NCBI GenBank assembly: GCA_947034895.1
Contig: OX344763.1
Location: forward strand, 30,627,025-30,691,024
Direction of reading: 5' to 3'
Origin: Rhytidiadelphus loreus
Lineage: Eukaryota; Streptophyta; Bryopsida; Hypnales; Hylocomiaceae
Length of the DNA stretch: 64,000 nucleotides
Of the stretch, positions 47,983 to 62,800 are shown in pieces. Each line of letters opens with the position of its first letter. The stretch's first letter is position 1. A program made the position numbers and the translations under genes. The notes beneath the pieces were generated by a model. It did not search any database. It was not told the origin of the DNA and worked only from the letters and a program-made list of their open reading frames with translations.

Positions 47983-48619
47983 CCCCTGAATGCCGAAGGC
48001 TTGTTTTGAGCCTCTTGGAATTTGTTCTAAATTGAACAAAAAATCAACATTTTGATAAGTTGAATCAATTTTGTTTGAATTGTAACCTTACAAATTCAAA
48101 CTAGACATGTTAGAGATCACATAGGAAAATAGAACACAACAATATCATTTAAATATTGAAAGATTATAATTCGATTATGAGGGTGTTAAAACATTGAAAA
48201 TCTTTGAGCTCTCTTTTTGCATGTCAAATCTAAAAAATTGGTCACCAAAAAATATGAGATTGAAGGGCCTAACAAACATAACCCCAATGAATTTATGGCT
48301 TTTGAAAATCTACTCTACAATTTTTTTAAATGAATTTTTAGAGTGATTTTTTCTCCAAGATCTAGTGTATTTGAGGCTCATTTCCAAGAATCCTCAATAC
48401 TACAAAAAGTCAAGATTGCAATGGATACCCATACACTAAATCTTGAAAAGAAAAGTCATAATCATTCATTTTCAAAATTAGATTATTGATGCTAAAAGTA
48501 CACTTCAAAAAGAACCTTTCAAAAATATAAACTACCCAAAATAGCAATTTGGTAAGGTTTTACTTAACTTCAAAGTGTTTTACTTAACACCACATTTTGG
48601 TGACTCGGACATTTAGGGG
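47983..48619. mobile_element. TTAA-flanked element (second of an abutting pair)
   Basis: It starts at the TTAA that ends the previous element. The left end CCCCTGAATGCCGAAG and right end (complement CCCCTAAATGTCCGAG) match imperfectly; TTAA follows at 48620-48623. 637 bases, no coding capacity. Confidence 0.8.
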
Positions 48620-48623
48620 TTAA

Positions 48624-49544
48624 TATACACAAGTAACTTCATTGACCTACACATAAAATATGGCATATCTCATTAAGCAATACCGCAACTAATATATTGA
48701 CAGCGCCTTTGTCAAACAGATCTTGTCATGTACCAATAAATCTGCGTCCACCCATTAAAACATGAAAAAGAATCTAGACGAAATTCTGTATCTAACTTGC
48801 TTTCCCAGGGCACCTTGATTATTGCTCCAATTATTGGATTTTCAGTCAAAATTATGTGCCTCCCGTAAGTGCTGGAAATACGGTTGAGAAAATCAGGGTA
48901 GCAGCAGCCTTTGGACGACTGCGAAGGTTTATTGGACACATCAACCCCTGTAAACGCAAGCATTACAATGAGAATCGACCCATGTGCACTCATGCAAGTT
49001 AGCATGACGGATTAGAAACACACAACCCTAATATTTAGGTAGAGAATGTCGTTAGGAACCTATTGAGTAACCCCAGTTACCAACAGCAACTCATCTATTG
49101 ACACTCGTTTGAGCTTATTAGCAAGAGGTGAAAGCACGACTACGCAAAATGTCTGCAGCGGCCACTGATCTTTGAATGCAAATGAGTTGTCTGTCATTAA
49201 TAGTGGGTCTACAACCTCCCCACTTTGAATGATTACATTGGAAATTCTTACATGACGATGAAAATTCCACCTTACTAAAATTTGGCTCTTGTACCTACAA
49301 CTCTCTCTCCACACATATTCTAAAATATCAATCCATACATTTGTTAAAATGCTAGAAAGTGACACAAATAGTATCCTCTGCCTTAAGTCTGCAACGATCG
49401 GCAATTAAACTGTCATGAAAAGGCAAAACAACAACGCTAGTGGCACTAACCTCCTCTCCAATTAATCGCTGTTTTGACAGGTCACTTTTCTGGGCATCGA
49501 TAACATTGCCAGCAACCTGCAGAACATGACCATTCTCCTAGGAA
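48624..49544 (-). other. 3' flank or 3' UTR of the SWEETIE/HEATR5 gene
   Basis: Two minus-strand open frames (49404-49060 and 49005-48712) follow the stop codon of the HEAT-repeat gene. They show no family resemblance and the gene already has a complete C-terminus, so I treat them as 3' UTR or flank. Confidence 0.45.
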
Positions 49545-50825
49545 TCAATTTTCCAGAGGCATTCCCTCAGCTTCTGCACCAGCCAGGGCTACTAAACCAC
49601 CCTGATCAATGCCCTGTTTATGTGAATTACTCTCTGATGGCACCTCTTGAGCTTCAGCGTGGTTGTTCTCACCCTGTAAGCTTGGATTTACATCCAGTTC
49701 TTCTTCGGCTTCCTCAAACACATCACCATCTTGAGCTTCAGCGCGGTTATCATTCTCACCATGCAAGAGGGGATTTGCATCAGATTCTTCTACAGCTTCC
49801 TCAAACACATCACCACCATTACTATCTTCCGGTTCATCTGTCTCTACATTAGCCACGTCAACAAGTCCAGGGGAGACCTCAGCACTACTCTCCGAGTCTC
49901 CTTTCAAGTCTGTAGATTCTTCCACAGTTTCCCTTTTAATATCCGCTTCATGGGAGACCTCAGCTGAACCGTCTAAGTCTGCAGATTCTTCCACACTTTC
50001 TCTTTTAACATCCGCTTCATGGGAGACTTCGACACTACTCTCCAAGACTGTAGACTTTTCCACGTTTTCCCTTCTAACATCCTGTCCAGGACTATCGGAA
50101 AATTTTGATTCATCTGGCTGTGATGTCTCGACTTCGTCAGGAAGAGAGGTGTCCCGAACATCATCGTCGGGTTCATGTTGAGAATCAGTAGAAGCATCCT
50201 CTGTGACTGACTGAGCAGTAGCAGGTGCGCTCTCAAATGTATCCCACATGTCTTCCTCTTCGTCTTCTGGCTGGGACATATCCGGCACTCTGGATGCGGA
50301 TGGAGTTGAGTTAAAATGAGAAGAACCTGAAGACTCTTCTTCCAACTTCTCTTTTTTATCTACAGTCCTGTCAACGAAACTGTCTCTAGATATTATATGA
50401 TCCTGAGCCGGTGCGCCATGTGAAGGTGGTGACACGGAATCAGTACCAGGGATCCCGTTTATATCTTCGTTATGATCCGTTGAAGTAGTAGAGGGATGGG
50501 GGATGCTCGCCTGTGGTTCGTCTATTTCTCTGTCTGCTTCTCCTTCTACAGGCTGGTTGGAAGTATCACTTTCTTCATTACCTTCATTAGCCTGAAAGTC
50601 GTCCCAATCATCATCGTCATCATCATCGAAATCAAGAGAAGGCTGGGGAGTTAGAGAGGTGGAGTTTGTTCGAACTATGAATTGGGCTGAAGTTGGGGGC
50701 GGAGGAAGAAATCCGGAGGCAGGTGGTGGCAAGACAGGCTTCGAGATAACTGGAGGTGGTAAGCTAGAACCGGGAAAAGGCGGGCTTGCATTATCCTGCT
50801 GTGTCATCGAAGATCGGATGATAAC
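49545..50825 (-). other. Acidic disordered tail exon with AP-1-ear-like motifs and repeats
   Basis: This single exon encodes the final 426 residues of the HEAT-repeat protein. Order: Pro-rich segment (SPPFPGSSLPPP), an Asp run ending DDDWDDFQ (WDDFQ codons 50606-50592), a second motif MWDTFES (50246-50229), then repeats. A 27-residue unit with EVSHEAD.KRE.VEES.DL occurs about two and a half times, and a 30-residue unit with GDVFEEA.EE.D.NP.L.GEN twice. WxxF and acidic-phi motifs of this kind bind clathrin adaptor ear domains, which fits the AP-1 role known for the family; binding itself is inferred. Confidence 0.75.
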
Positions 50826-53800
50826 CTGAATGCAAAATCAACCCTATATCAATCACAAAATACGCTGAAAATGCTCAGCGCTGACTTTCCTGTACAAAGC
50901 TACTGCAATTCAACTCAACTACGAACTCCTCAACCCGAGAATCGACAACAAGCGGTCATACAAACAAATGCATTTTCTGAAAAAGGAGGAATTTCTGAAA
51001 AGATATTAACCGAGTTCATTTACGAAGTGTTAGTAACTTTGCGTAGGATAGAAGTATTCGTAAGACAAACATGCGCCTGACCTGAAGTTGTTGGCGAGCT
51101 TCAGCAGGCATGTCCAGAAGCACAGTACGAAATTGTGCAGCTGTGGATGGCACTGATGCTAAGTGTGTAACAAGCTTCACTGCAGCATTAACCAATGCAA
51201 GAGCAGCCTGTACCACAGAACACAACCAATTGGTCTAAGAAATAAAATAAAATAGTGAAACAAAAAACACTCTCAAGAACACATGCTTCTGGCCTTCCTG
51301 GTCAATACTTGAATTGACCTTAAAAGCTGCATTACACACTAAAGTGCATCGAAACTTAAAAACAAGGGGATACCTGATTGTCTTTCCCATTTACAGAGGC
51401 AGCAGCAATTATTGCTGGAAGTAGAACGTGCAGCACTTCCAACTGCGCCTCCTCGCCATCTACCAGAGAATGGAGCAATACGAGCAACTTCAAAGCCTCC
51501 CCAACTAAACCAGCTCCTGCAGCAGTTACAGGATCCTGCATCGTGCAAGAGCAATATTACCTCAAGCTTGTATAGAATTGGAAAAGATCTCACCTCTGAC
51601 CTTTATCTGTATGCCACGGTAGTACAATCTTATAAAGTTTACTGAAACCCTGCAACCAATCCTTAATTGCTCTAAAGATTCTCTGAAGAAAAAACTGTCA
51701 AACATCAGTTACTCATTATTAGATCACCTTGCTTTCCTTGTAAATGACTGCGGTGACATCAGCAGCCAGCTTGTTCAAGAGGAGAAGTGCCCATGTGTAA
51801 GTTCCTCCTCTTGGCATCTCTGTTGAACCTGCTTGTGCCACAGTCCTCAGCGCTTGTAGACCAACCAATTGGATCTAGCACATAAAGAAAAAAACATTAT
51901 TAGATTGTTTCATGACGTTTTCCACCGGAGTAAGGATAACACAAGAAGAAAACCATCTGTCACAAAGAGAAGTAAAAATATCAAAATATTTTAGTTTGCT
52001 TCTGCAGCTGTCACAAGTAGAGCCCATGATCGACTGCTAGCTACGCATATCTTGAAATGGGAATCAAATTATTATACTAAGCTTTAATATGGAAGCAATA
52101 GGACCCTGGGGCAAGAGGAGTGCATTCTTACTGTAGGATGAGTGCTTAAAAAAGTAGTCTGAAGACAGGAGATACAACGAGCTTGTGAACCCTGCTTGAA
52201 TTCTGCCACTTCAGGAACATATCTGGCCACGGTTACCATAGCTCCTAGCACTAGAAGTATACGTTGAGTCAGGACTTGATCCTCAGTCTTGCTCGCAGAG
52301 ATCACATTCTTCTCAAAAACCTGCGCCAAGCTCTCTATCGCAGATGCTAGCAAAGAAGTTCGATCTTCTTGTCCGAAGTTGTCAGACGAACCTGCATCAG
52401 ACCCTTTGGACACTGTGTGTCAGAACATATATACATATTGTAATCGAAATCATGATTCCGACCAATATCCACCATATCCTCATTTCTTGCAACTAGGTTT
52501 GATGAACATACACTTTTGAACTTTACAAATTTGTAGTTACTGTGCGGTGCCGCTACTGACCCTTAAAAACTAGGGACTAGCAACCTGAAGCGAAACACAT
52601 CTTGACATTCCACCAAATAAAAGATCATACCCAAGAACTTCTACAATGAGTCGAGCCTTTCGTACCATCTGGTAATTTTGAAGTCGCAACAGTGACAGCT
52701 GTGATGAAACTGACAGAAACAGTAGCTGCATTGCCAGAAGCTTCACTCAAGACCTTGATACCAGCCGCAAGGAGTTGAGGAAGCAGTAATGGTTGACACT
52801 GCAGGTAACCAACAAGGTTTCGTACATGATCAGAATAGAAAGAGTATTTTATAAACTGCTCGATATTCCCACATCAAACATTGCCTCTTTAATATTTTCA
52901 CATCAGGAAAATACCCTCACACTTAACGTAACACTGTTCAATGACGTCAGGATAGTATTATCACATCGATTCTAATGGAAGAGGAGTTCAAAAGTTACTT
53001 GTACCTCTTGGGTCAAACGACCAGCCAGATTTGCTGCAGTTCGTAGAGCCAAGCAGACTAGCGATTCGATCTCAGAGCTACTCCACATATAACGTGAGTC
53101 ACTGAGCCAAAATTAAAGAAACTATATTTAATAACTATAATATCCAAGCCAAGCTTTTCTTGTGTCTGAATGGCAAGGGGTGAAGCAAATGTGCAATTTA
53201 CTAGGCGATAAGGATCTTGCATATTCTGACGCAGTTCACGAGGCCAGAGGTCATTGGATGAAGAACAACACGAGAAGCCAAAAGTGCTGTACGCAAACTA
53301 AACCAATTGCGGCAATCATTACTATTTACAGCACACACAGACCTCAGCAATTAAATAAATTGAACGGTTGGATCAAAATGGATCAAAATGGAGACCTCTC
53401 TTGAAGTCGATGCATATAGCCTAGACACAGCTCCGAAACTTTTAGCACTAGGGACTTTTCCTCCATATACACGGCTGGTGATGAGTTGATAATCTGCCCC
53501 CCAAAACATGAATGAAGACAGTTCTTAAAATGCCATCTCAACAAACAAATCACGTCGCAAAAGATCATAAGCTAAAATAAATTTTAAGGGAGCCAGTGGT
53601 AGCATAAGTTACTTACTTGTTCCACAATGTACAAAATGGCACCTGGAGACCACGTGAAGTCCTTAAACCGAGGGGCTAACAGTACCTGGTCACGCCAAAT
53701 ACGAAATCCTGATTAGCTTGACGTTTGACACAACCTATATACGCGGCAAAAAAATAGAAATATTGCATTTCCTAGAAATAGAAAAATCACCAGGAACGAG

Positions 53801-56800
53801 TAAACTCGAACTAAAATCGACTTTTCAGATTAACACGTCACCCGACAAGTCTTTCAATTAAGATATCATCTAAATATGAATTTGATCAAGACTGCACGTG
53901 TTAATCAGAATTCTGCTGTTAGGTTGGCTACTCAGCAGCTTCCCCAACAATCTCCACAACAAAGGGGCTGCCTGCACGAAAATCTGTGACCGCTACTCCA
54001 ATTAAAATATAACAGAAACACACCAGATCATGCCCACCTGCAAAAGCTCCTGGCAAAGATCCACAGAAAGCATGTCCGGCCTGTAGAAGCCCCTGGCACA
54101 TAAAGCTCGTACTGCGCGTAGTGCAACCAGCTGGAAATTTGAAACTGGTCCGCTACTTAGAAATCGTCCATTAAATGAAGGAAAAATGGTGAAAGAGCGT
54201 CTCAAATTTGCGCCCTGACGCTCATCATCAGATATCACTAGGATTGCTAATGCCCAAACTTGCTTAAATTCGGTATCATTAATTTCTACGCCCTTCCTTG
54301 GATGTCCCTTCTCGTCACCATTCAAATCAGCTTCTTCCGAAGCAGGAGTAACATCAATGGTGACGGCCTCTAGAACCACTGGCCAGCATTCGGTCAAATC
54401 GGGAAGCACCACTTCTGCAACACCAGCCAACTGTACTCCGTCCAAGAAGGGTTCATAGCGAGGCTGCATGACGAGAAGATTACGTAAAGGGTACTAAATG
54501 GAAACAAGAATATGAATGGTTCCTATAACATAGACCGGCTCCGACATCTAAATATCTTTAAGTGCTGACTATGCGATATACAAAAAGGTGGAAACAAGCT
54601 GTAAACAACTACTCCACCTATATATTCAAGAAATGATATTTGATCAACACCATATTGGATGGGCTAGAAAATACCTAACAAATCGTAAAAATCATAAAAA
54701 TCATGATTTTGGAATCTTTAGAATTTGCAATTCTGCAAATTGAACTCATCAACAATTTTTTTGATCTTCTGCGCATAGAGGAGGACCCAGAAAGTGTAAA
54801 ATTGATCTGTAAACCAATATGATCCACTCATTACCTGAATCTTGGTGGCCCACTGCGTGCGAATCGCTGTGTAATCTTTTAATAGCCCAACCCAGCATCG
54901 AGCGAGCAATTTTGTGTGTGAAGCCAAGAGAGGAAGGAGTACGACACCATCAGAAGCACTGGAGGAGCCTTCTTTTGAGCATGCAAAAGCATAAGTCTTA
55001 ACAGCAGCGTGAGCTCCCAATATACTCACTTGTACCTGCCATGAAAGCATTCCAATAGAACCACAATGTAAAGCACATTTACAACCTCCATGGAACCACT
55101 CGTTCCAGATGAGTTTCTATTGACCGAACTGAAAGCAGTCAATCACTGAAAAATAACAAGAGTAGAAGAATCGTTGAATGTACACAATCCACTTGCAACC
55201 TTGCAAAACCAAACAGTCAGTCAGGGCTGTTCTTAAGGAGATTGAATTAAATTAGCGCCAAAAACACAGTGACAGGTATTCGGATATTACCTTACAGCCA
55301 ACCCATTCTGCGTAAGAAGGTATGCGAAGATCCGCCCATTTGGTCAATGGCCGTGAAATAAGAGCAACCACGCGCTGCATAACACCCCGGTCTCCACCAG
55401 CAACTCCGCTGGTAATTATCTGTCACCAACAATTAGATCCACCTAAGAAGTCAAAGCCTTGCGCCTCCAAAATGTCGCGGACAATAAGGGGTTGCTGTAA
55501 CAAAGCAATAAAATCTCTAGTATAGGTATGAAGCCAATGCAAATGAAAAGACCCCATGAATCCATGCAGAGGAGCATACCCTGGCAGCCAATCTTGACCC
55601 TACAGCCATAAGAAGAGGACCCGCAGAGGGCTCGAGAGCTGTCCGAACAGCTGAAACGAGTTGTGCCTGATGTAAGCATGCAAGATTAGTGTATTGATTG
55701 ACGTTGCCATTAAATGGCTTAAACTGGAATAGAGATATAAAATTCAACAGCAAACGTAGACAAGAGAGTCAAAAGATGTTTAAGAAGTCACAACGGATAC
55801 TATAAGTTACTATGCTAATTACCTGGTACTGTTCAAGTAGAAGGTGCCCCTTAAACATGGGATCATCAGTCTTCCCGAACTGCACAACAAGCTCACGTTC
55901 AAAAACTTCCCAGCAAGTTTCAGCCTAGTCTTCCACTCCAAGAAGATTTCTGAAGACTTCACAAACTCTGTACAGCATCTAGACAGGTCTGAGGTTTTCA
56001 AATCAAGGTATGATACACTGCCTGATGACCGAGAATAGAAATTTGCTACCAAGCAGAAAAAAGGAAAGAGAGAACATTATCCTTGATAGTTTCCATATAC
56101 AGCATACCTTGTCAAGAATGGTATCCAAGAGTGCTACACCCGTAGGTCTCACACTCTCCAGACTTCCTGTGGCAACCTGCATTGATAACAGTGAAACGAG
56201 GGTCCATGACGCTCAGAATCAAAACAAGACAGCTGACCATTCCAAAATTCAAGTTCTACTCCACACCAAACCAAATCAGTGCTAAAGTTAAATGCAACAG
56301 TATTAGAATAATCATTAAGAGCTGGATTCCAGACAAGCACTGCACGCAACACTCACCTGATAGGCAAGAGCAACCAACTCCCCAAGATGGAGAACCAGCC
56401 AATGTCCACCTTTTTGTTCTTCAGCTATCACAAGATTAAAATGAGCAGGATCTCCTCCAACAGCAGTGGGTAGCCGGCTCAAACATCTGAGCAAACGTAA
56501 TGAACGCAGAGAATTCCGACAAAATTAGACAGTGAAAAATCGGTTGAAAATAGTCGCATGCTCAAGAAACACCACCAGCACACGTATATTGACACTAGAT
56601 CAAATTCACAGTGGTAAGACACATACTCTGCAGCAAAGAGTCGAGTTTTGTAGCGGGGTAAGTTGGCTTCCAAGCCTTTGCTTTCGCTTTTCTTCAACTC
56701 GGTCCCAGTCGCACTATTTACCATCATACCTTCGTCATCTTCACCCATTGGTACATGATCTACTTGACCAGAATCGAAGCGATCACTAGAAAATTCCTCG

Positions 56801-59800
56801 TACTCCTGGAAACCAGATCCGGCTTGCTTGGTAGCTGCAGTTGCTAGTACCTACAAAGAGAATATCTTAGAGTTAGCCTATAAAATGAACACAATGTGTG
56901 ATTGAAGGGGAAATTTCAACTGCTACGGACACGAATTCACTATATATTACGATAATTATGAAATGAGAAATCGGCAAAGGTAACGATAATAAACAATCCA
57001 GAAGACCCCATGAAGCACGACTCAAATTCGTAAGATATCCTAATGCCCACATAAAGGTAGAAAACAACACCATGGACAGATAAGGAACGTAGAACTCTCG
57101 CACCAAAAGCTAAAAGATATGAAAGGATTTACATGAATAGAATCTATGAATTACCAAAAAACACATATAGGAGATGAGTGCTAACCACATTGCGACACAA
57201 ATGCAGCCATCGTGAAGGAAAAGAAGGACAAGCAGCCTCCAGTAATCTCTGCAGCGTCTGGCGTACGCTCCGAATAATCCTAAAGCGTGAAAAGCCAGCA
57301 TTCATGAGTGAAATCAAAAGAGTATAAAATGAGAAACGAAGAAAAGGAATATGTAAGAAAATTAGTGAGTGATGCAAGGCAAATAACCTCTCATCAGTTT
57401 CCGAGTCCAACATAGCAAAAAGGTCTTCTTCAATATGTTCTTCTACTAGGGAAACCTGCACAAAGGAATCTTGAAAGTCAATCTCGACTGCTACTTCAAA
57501 CAGTTCAAGAAAATAGGGAGCTATTGCATTGCTAAAAGACTTAGCATGCCTAACGGTACTAATTACTAAACGAATTCCACCGGATAATGTAGGCCACTAT
57601 AAAATTAAGAATTCAGTACTACCTCGTGCTAACTTCCACCAGTATTTTAAGATGTGCCCGCAGTAAATCGTTACACAGCAATTCTTCATCCACACTGGAA
57701 GCATTTACTGAATACTTGTTGAATCACAATACGTAGATGAGGGTTCAGAATGAATGACATACAGAATCCCGTTCTGAAAGATGCCTCAAAGTAGCAACCG
57801 CAGCTTCCCGAAGTGTTGGCTTCATTCATAAAACAATACGTCATGTCAGTGGCAACATCAGACACTGACCATTGAGAAATCCTGAGCAACGAAATTGTGT
57901 TTTCCAATCTAAAATTACTAATGATTTAATGCAGAATTTTAGTTATCATACGAGGTAAGATCCATGTTTTGAGATAGTTTCTGGGGAAAAATCATTTCCT
58001 TCACAATAGAGAGAATGTCAGGAAATTCATAAATAAAATAAAGAAGCAATCTCCAATAACAATCCTACTTGAAGTGCGTTTAAAGAATTAAAACGATAAA
58101 ATGCTGGATGGAGTCATCCTGGCTGTACGCTACTGTGGAAACTTACTTGTCTAGATGATAAAGTTGGACGTAGCGTCTGCACATGCAAACTCACAGACAC
58201 AGCTTGGGGCGCGAAAAGTGCCAATTGCTGAGTAAACCTCACACATCTGGCGAAAACGACACACAATACACGAGAAAAATGGATGAGAATCTTGAAGTTA
58301 AGAATACCATCAATGCAGGTAAAGGGTTTCAGTCGAAGAAACTCACTCCAACAATGCTGCTGGCATTTCTCCAGTATTTATTTCAGCAACCACAGACTGC
58401 ATTCAATCAAATTCCCCACGTTAGAAATACACAAATAACACAATTGAATCCAGATCCAACTTTCAATCGAGAGGTGACAAAGACAGCATAATCATAGGGC
58501 TGTTTAGAGTCTCAGGTTGTTCATTATTTGTCATTGTTTTTGACAGAAAGTACAGCACAAGAAGACAGCACTGAAGAATCCCTACCTTCGACAACACTAA
58601 CCCTAAGCTGACCCATTGGCATCATTCTACAATTGGTAATATCAGATATTTACCTTGCACCGCATGAAGAACGAACTAGAAGGCGATAACTCGGGTCCAA
58701 GCACTGCCACAATTGCATTGATGAGACGGCCGATGCTTTGCCCTAGCTCCGGTGACGAGTGATCTTCGGAAAGGAGAAGATCCATGACTAGGGACAGTGT
58801 CGCCTGATATAACCACAAATCTCCAGCATTAAAATGACACCAACAAATCTACCAAACATTGCTCTTACAACAGTGTAAATCAAGAAATATCCAAGCAGAT
58901 GTAAATGCAGACAGGTCAGAACTCCCTACCTGGACATGCGGAACATATGACAACCCAGCTGCTTCTGCAGTGAGCCACAGGCCATGAAGGGACCAGATGT
59001 ACAGATCATCTGCTGGATCCCGAGCTAACCCACATAAGACTTGCACAGATGCAGGGACCAAAGTAGAAAGGGCCATTCCACCAACACTGCAAGCCATACG
59101 CAATTGTCATTTACGTATCTCAACATTCACCAGTGGCGGTAGTTAGCGAGAAGAGCATTCAGGGAAAACAATAACAAGGTAGGAAAACCCTTTCAAAGCA
59201 CTGCACAATAATAAAATACAGATTTCTCACTAAGGGACTGAATACATTCGTACTCAATATTCTTCTTTTCTTGAGTACAGTCATTGGTCATCCAGCATGA
59301 CTAAACTAAGAACTCAAGAAAAGTGACAAGAACTATCTAGGACACATACAGTACCTCCTGTGAATACATCCCAATGCAAGTGCTAGTGATCCTTTTTGGA
59401 TGGCAGTTAGAGCATTCACCGCAGTTGTTAGTAATAATCGTGCCTGCACCATCCATGGATATATCAGAAATGAAGAACCTATAAATAACTTATTCGTCAG
59501 TCACGACGAGAAATTCATTAAAAACATGAAATCAGGTAAAATGCGATAGGAAGTAAGGTTATTGAAATGTCTTTCCCACATCATTTTCACCAATATTAAA
59601 ATACATACCAGGCGCGAAGCATAGCTATCGCCACCTAGACGTGCTAATACACCCAAACTCTCAGCAGCAGCACGACGCTCTGCAGATGAAATGCTATCTT
59701 CAGCCAAAATACCCTGTTGAAAAACGTAGTGAGTGATAATCCTACCAATACGGCAAGTTCTTTATTTATTCATGAATAGCATGAAAATTTTAAAAATACG

Positions 59801-62800
59801 GGAACCATATATGTCGTCCCATTAAACCATCTTCCACATCATCATAAGCAAACACAACCCAAGCGAAGTACAGGTTTACCGAGTCAAAGTGGAATTCTGT
59901 AATGTCCTTACAAAACCCAGAACATGAAGCTATGGAAGACCAGAAGGCGTATCAGCATACCAAAAGAATTTCTTGAACTTGCCGCAACGCCTCAGCATCT
60001 ACTCCTTGAGCTCGCACAGATAATGATGCCTTCTTACAAGAAAATTTTACAATATTAAAATGACATTTAGATCTCCGATGAACACGCTTATGGATTGCCA
60101 AATATAGTAATGAAATAACAGTAATCTAAATATTCCATACCATTAAAGACACGTGAACAAGTTTACTGACACTCTGCAATCTGTATGTCCATACCTTCAA
60201 GCCTCCCAACAGTACAACACACACATTGGTTGTGAATGATGCTCTCCATCCTTGTTTCTTTCCAGCAGTTCTATTTCCCATCAACTCAAGCAGCTTCAAC
60301 TTCTGCTTCTCAGACTGCCAAAGATATCCCACCTTCTGTGTTTGTGAAAAAAATTGAGGAAAATATGAACATTAGAGCTAGTAATAAAAAGCATGTGCGC
60401 ATCACTGTGAATACGGCTAAAGCAGGGGGGAACACCAACACAGCAGCACCCTTCAATGCGGAGAAATACCTGGGCAGCAAAAATATTACCGAAGCAGAGT
60501 AGCATGTCATCGACAAGTAAAGTTGCGAGTGAAAGCGGCTGAAAAAATTCACACAAACAGTGGCATTAATACTGAAAAACGATACCAGGGATTAATTATG
60601 TTATCAAATACAATCCTGCTTGAGTCTCCCTAAGAGTGAAGAGCGTGCGTAGGACACAACAAAAGATCAAAATTCTTGAGTATATCCGCCTACTTGTGCA
60701 AAAGCTGGCACTTCAATGTCCCATACACATGGCAAAAACCCATCTTCAGCACCCTGAAATGCACGCAGTTCGTCCTCGAAGAAGTCCCTACAGGATGAAC
60801 AATGGTCCTCTAAGTCCACCAAATGGACAATAGTAAACAGTATATGCTTTAATCAGTCATAAGAGAAACGTAAGGATCAAATTCAACAAATTGTAAATGA
60901 GACAACCTGCCAGGTACCCAAGGTCCAAGGGATGAATCCCCAGAATCTAATAATTGCCTTAAACACGAGCTAGCTCCATACTTTTCAGGCTCCCTGCGTC
61001 AAGAACAACTTCATTATCCTTCATAACGACCTTGAAAGCAAGTTACAATGTCAAAGGAAAAACAAAGAATTTGGAATAATACAGCAAATCTTGAGCGCCG
61101 CAATCGACTGGCCACAAATTGCTAAAGCTGAAGGCACTTTCAAAGCTACAGGCTGACAGCTACAGCTGATTTTTGAACAACTCAACAAAGATATTTAATC
61201 ATCCTATCACTGTTGCATTGGTCTATGAGTTCACAGAGTTCAAGAAGAAAGTTCTACAAACCATACCTAAAAGGCAGAGAACAGATGGTCAAAAGAGCAC
61301 CATGATCACTTCTATATACAAATGGATCTGGAAGAGCTTGGTAAGCTCTAAGAATCTTAATAGTGAACAGATCAACGGCAGGTTTCAAAGGCAGCGGTGC
61401 TTCTTGCAAGGTCGAGGAGGCTAAGTATTTCAAAGCTCTGTATCATCAGAAGCATCCACATTGCAAAATGATTAGCAATAACCTCGTTTACTAACACTAG
61501 AATCACAAGGATGTACAATGAACAGCAAGTATTTCGAAGGCAACACAAACATAGCATACTTAATATAATAATCATAGGTAAAAAACTTTGTATCTTGGCT
61601 GTGAGGATGACTACTACATTCTGCTAGATCACATCGGATGACCGGTGAAGAAGTGTACCCAGATAGATAGCTGAGGACAAGCTGGAGAAGGATTTCTTTA
61701 TTATCCAATGTTGAGATGGGCACTACATAGCTTGTCAAAAATGCTGTCAAGGCCTCGGCTGCGGCAGACCAGCAACTAAAGGTTGCGATTCCACAAATGA
61801 AGTAAACATTAGACACCTCAGAATGCTATTCAATCCCTTCTATAAGATACCAAAAATATCAGTTTATGCACACAATGTTCACATACTGCAAAATTAGATC
61901 GAGTAATCTCAAGCAACCAATTGCACACTCCCAAGTAAAACCACAGTGCAAGACACTTGTGGTCATTCATGTACTACATATTCTATAAAACCACATGCAA
62001 GGTGCATACCGCAAGTGTGCAGCCAGACTTTTCTCAGCTTCCTTCAGTTGCTCACGCGTGCCTCCAAACTCCGAAGCCCACAAATCAATCAATTCCCATT
62101 CTTGCTCCTCGAGTTCCTGGAATATCCAAAGCTTATATACAAATTCTTGGACAATTTCTAGAAAATTTCAGCTGCTACCTTATCGATTCAAGTCTCTCTC
62201 AAAGTTTCAGAAACAGATCAAGCAAGATGCCTCTAGGCAGATTCTGAATGACTTTGCAAGATATACAACCGATTCTACACAGCTTGATCACATCTGTACA
62301 TACTTGCTTGGGCATGGTAGACACTAATGCTCCGATTAACATCCAACCGGCTTCTTTTTCTGCAGCTGTTGACAGAGATTTTCCACTCTGCTGTTTAACC
62401 ATCTTCTTTGCTACCTCAAGAATTGCTGAAGGTAGCCTGCACAAAAACGAGGACACCGTGAACCTTCCTAGTTTCTGACAGAAATATGGTGGCAAGCGTA
62501 TGACGACCAATTCGAAAGAGACTGCTCATACAGAATACATACATCAAATTATCACAACGTTAGAAAACGCCAAAGAATAACTACCTGAAAGGCACTCCAA
62601 GTGGTAGACTTGGACAGACAGCAAGTAAGGCAGCTAACATGGTTGCTTGTCCATGCAGAGAATCCAGCTCAATCCTCAGCCGATCACCCTGCAGCAGCTC
62701 CCGACAATATACACGTCTGATTGTCCCTACATTCCAATGCCACACATTGCATTGGGGGAAAAAGGTAGCTACAGCTGTCAAGACCTAAAGAAGATGTTAT

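Noticed and set aside
48712..49404. Two minus-strand frames after the SWEETIE/HEATR5 stop
   Set aside because: They lie downstream of a complete C-terminus, show no homology, and fit a 3' UTR.
49526..49967. Plus-strand open frames opposite the acidic tail exon
   Set aside because: They are shadows of the repetitive GAA/GAG-rich coding strand; composition is His/Leu/Pro-rich and there are no splice or family signals.
51594..51649. Possible extra exon of the HEAT-repeat gene (GFSKLYKIVLPW)
   Set aside because: It has acceptor and donor-like ends, but including it breaks the frame of the next exon. Skipping it joins VIYKESK directly to DPVTAAGAG in frame.
55443..55500. Open minus-strand segment between two HEAT exons
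   Set aside because: Neighbouring exons join smoothly without it (LAAR then IITSGVAGG), and it has no clear donor.
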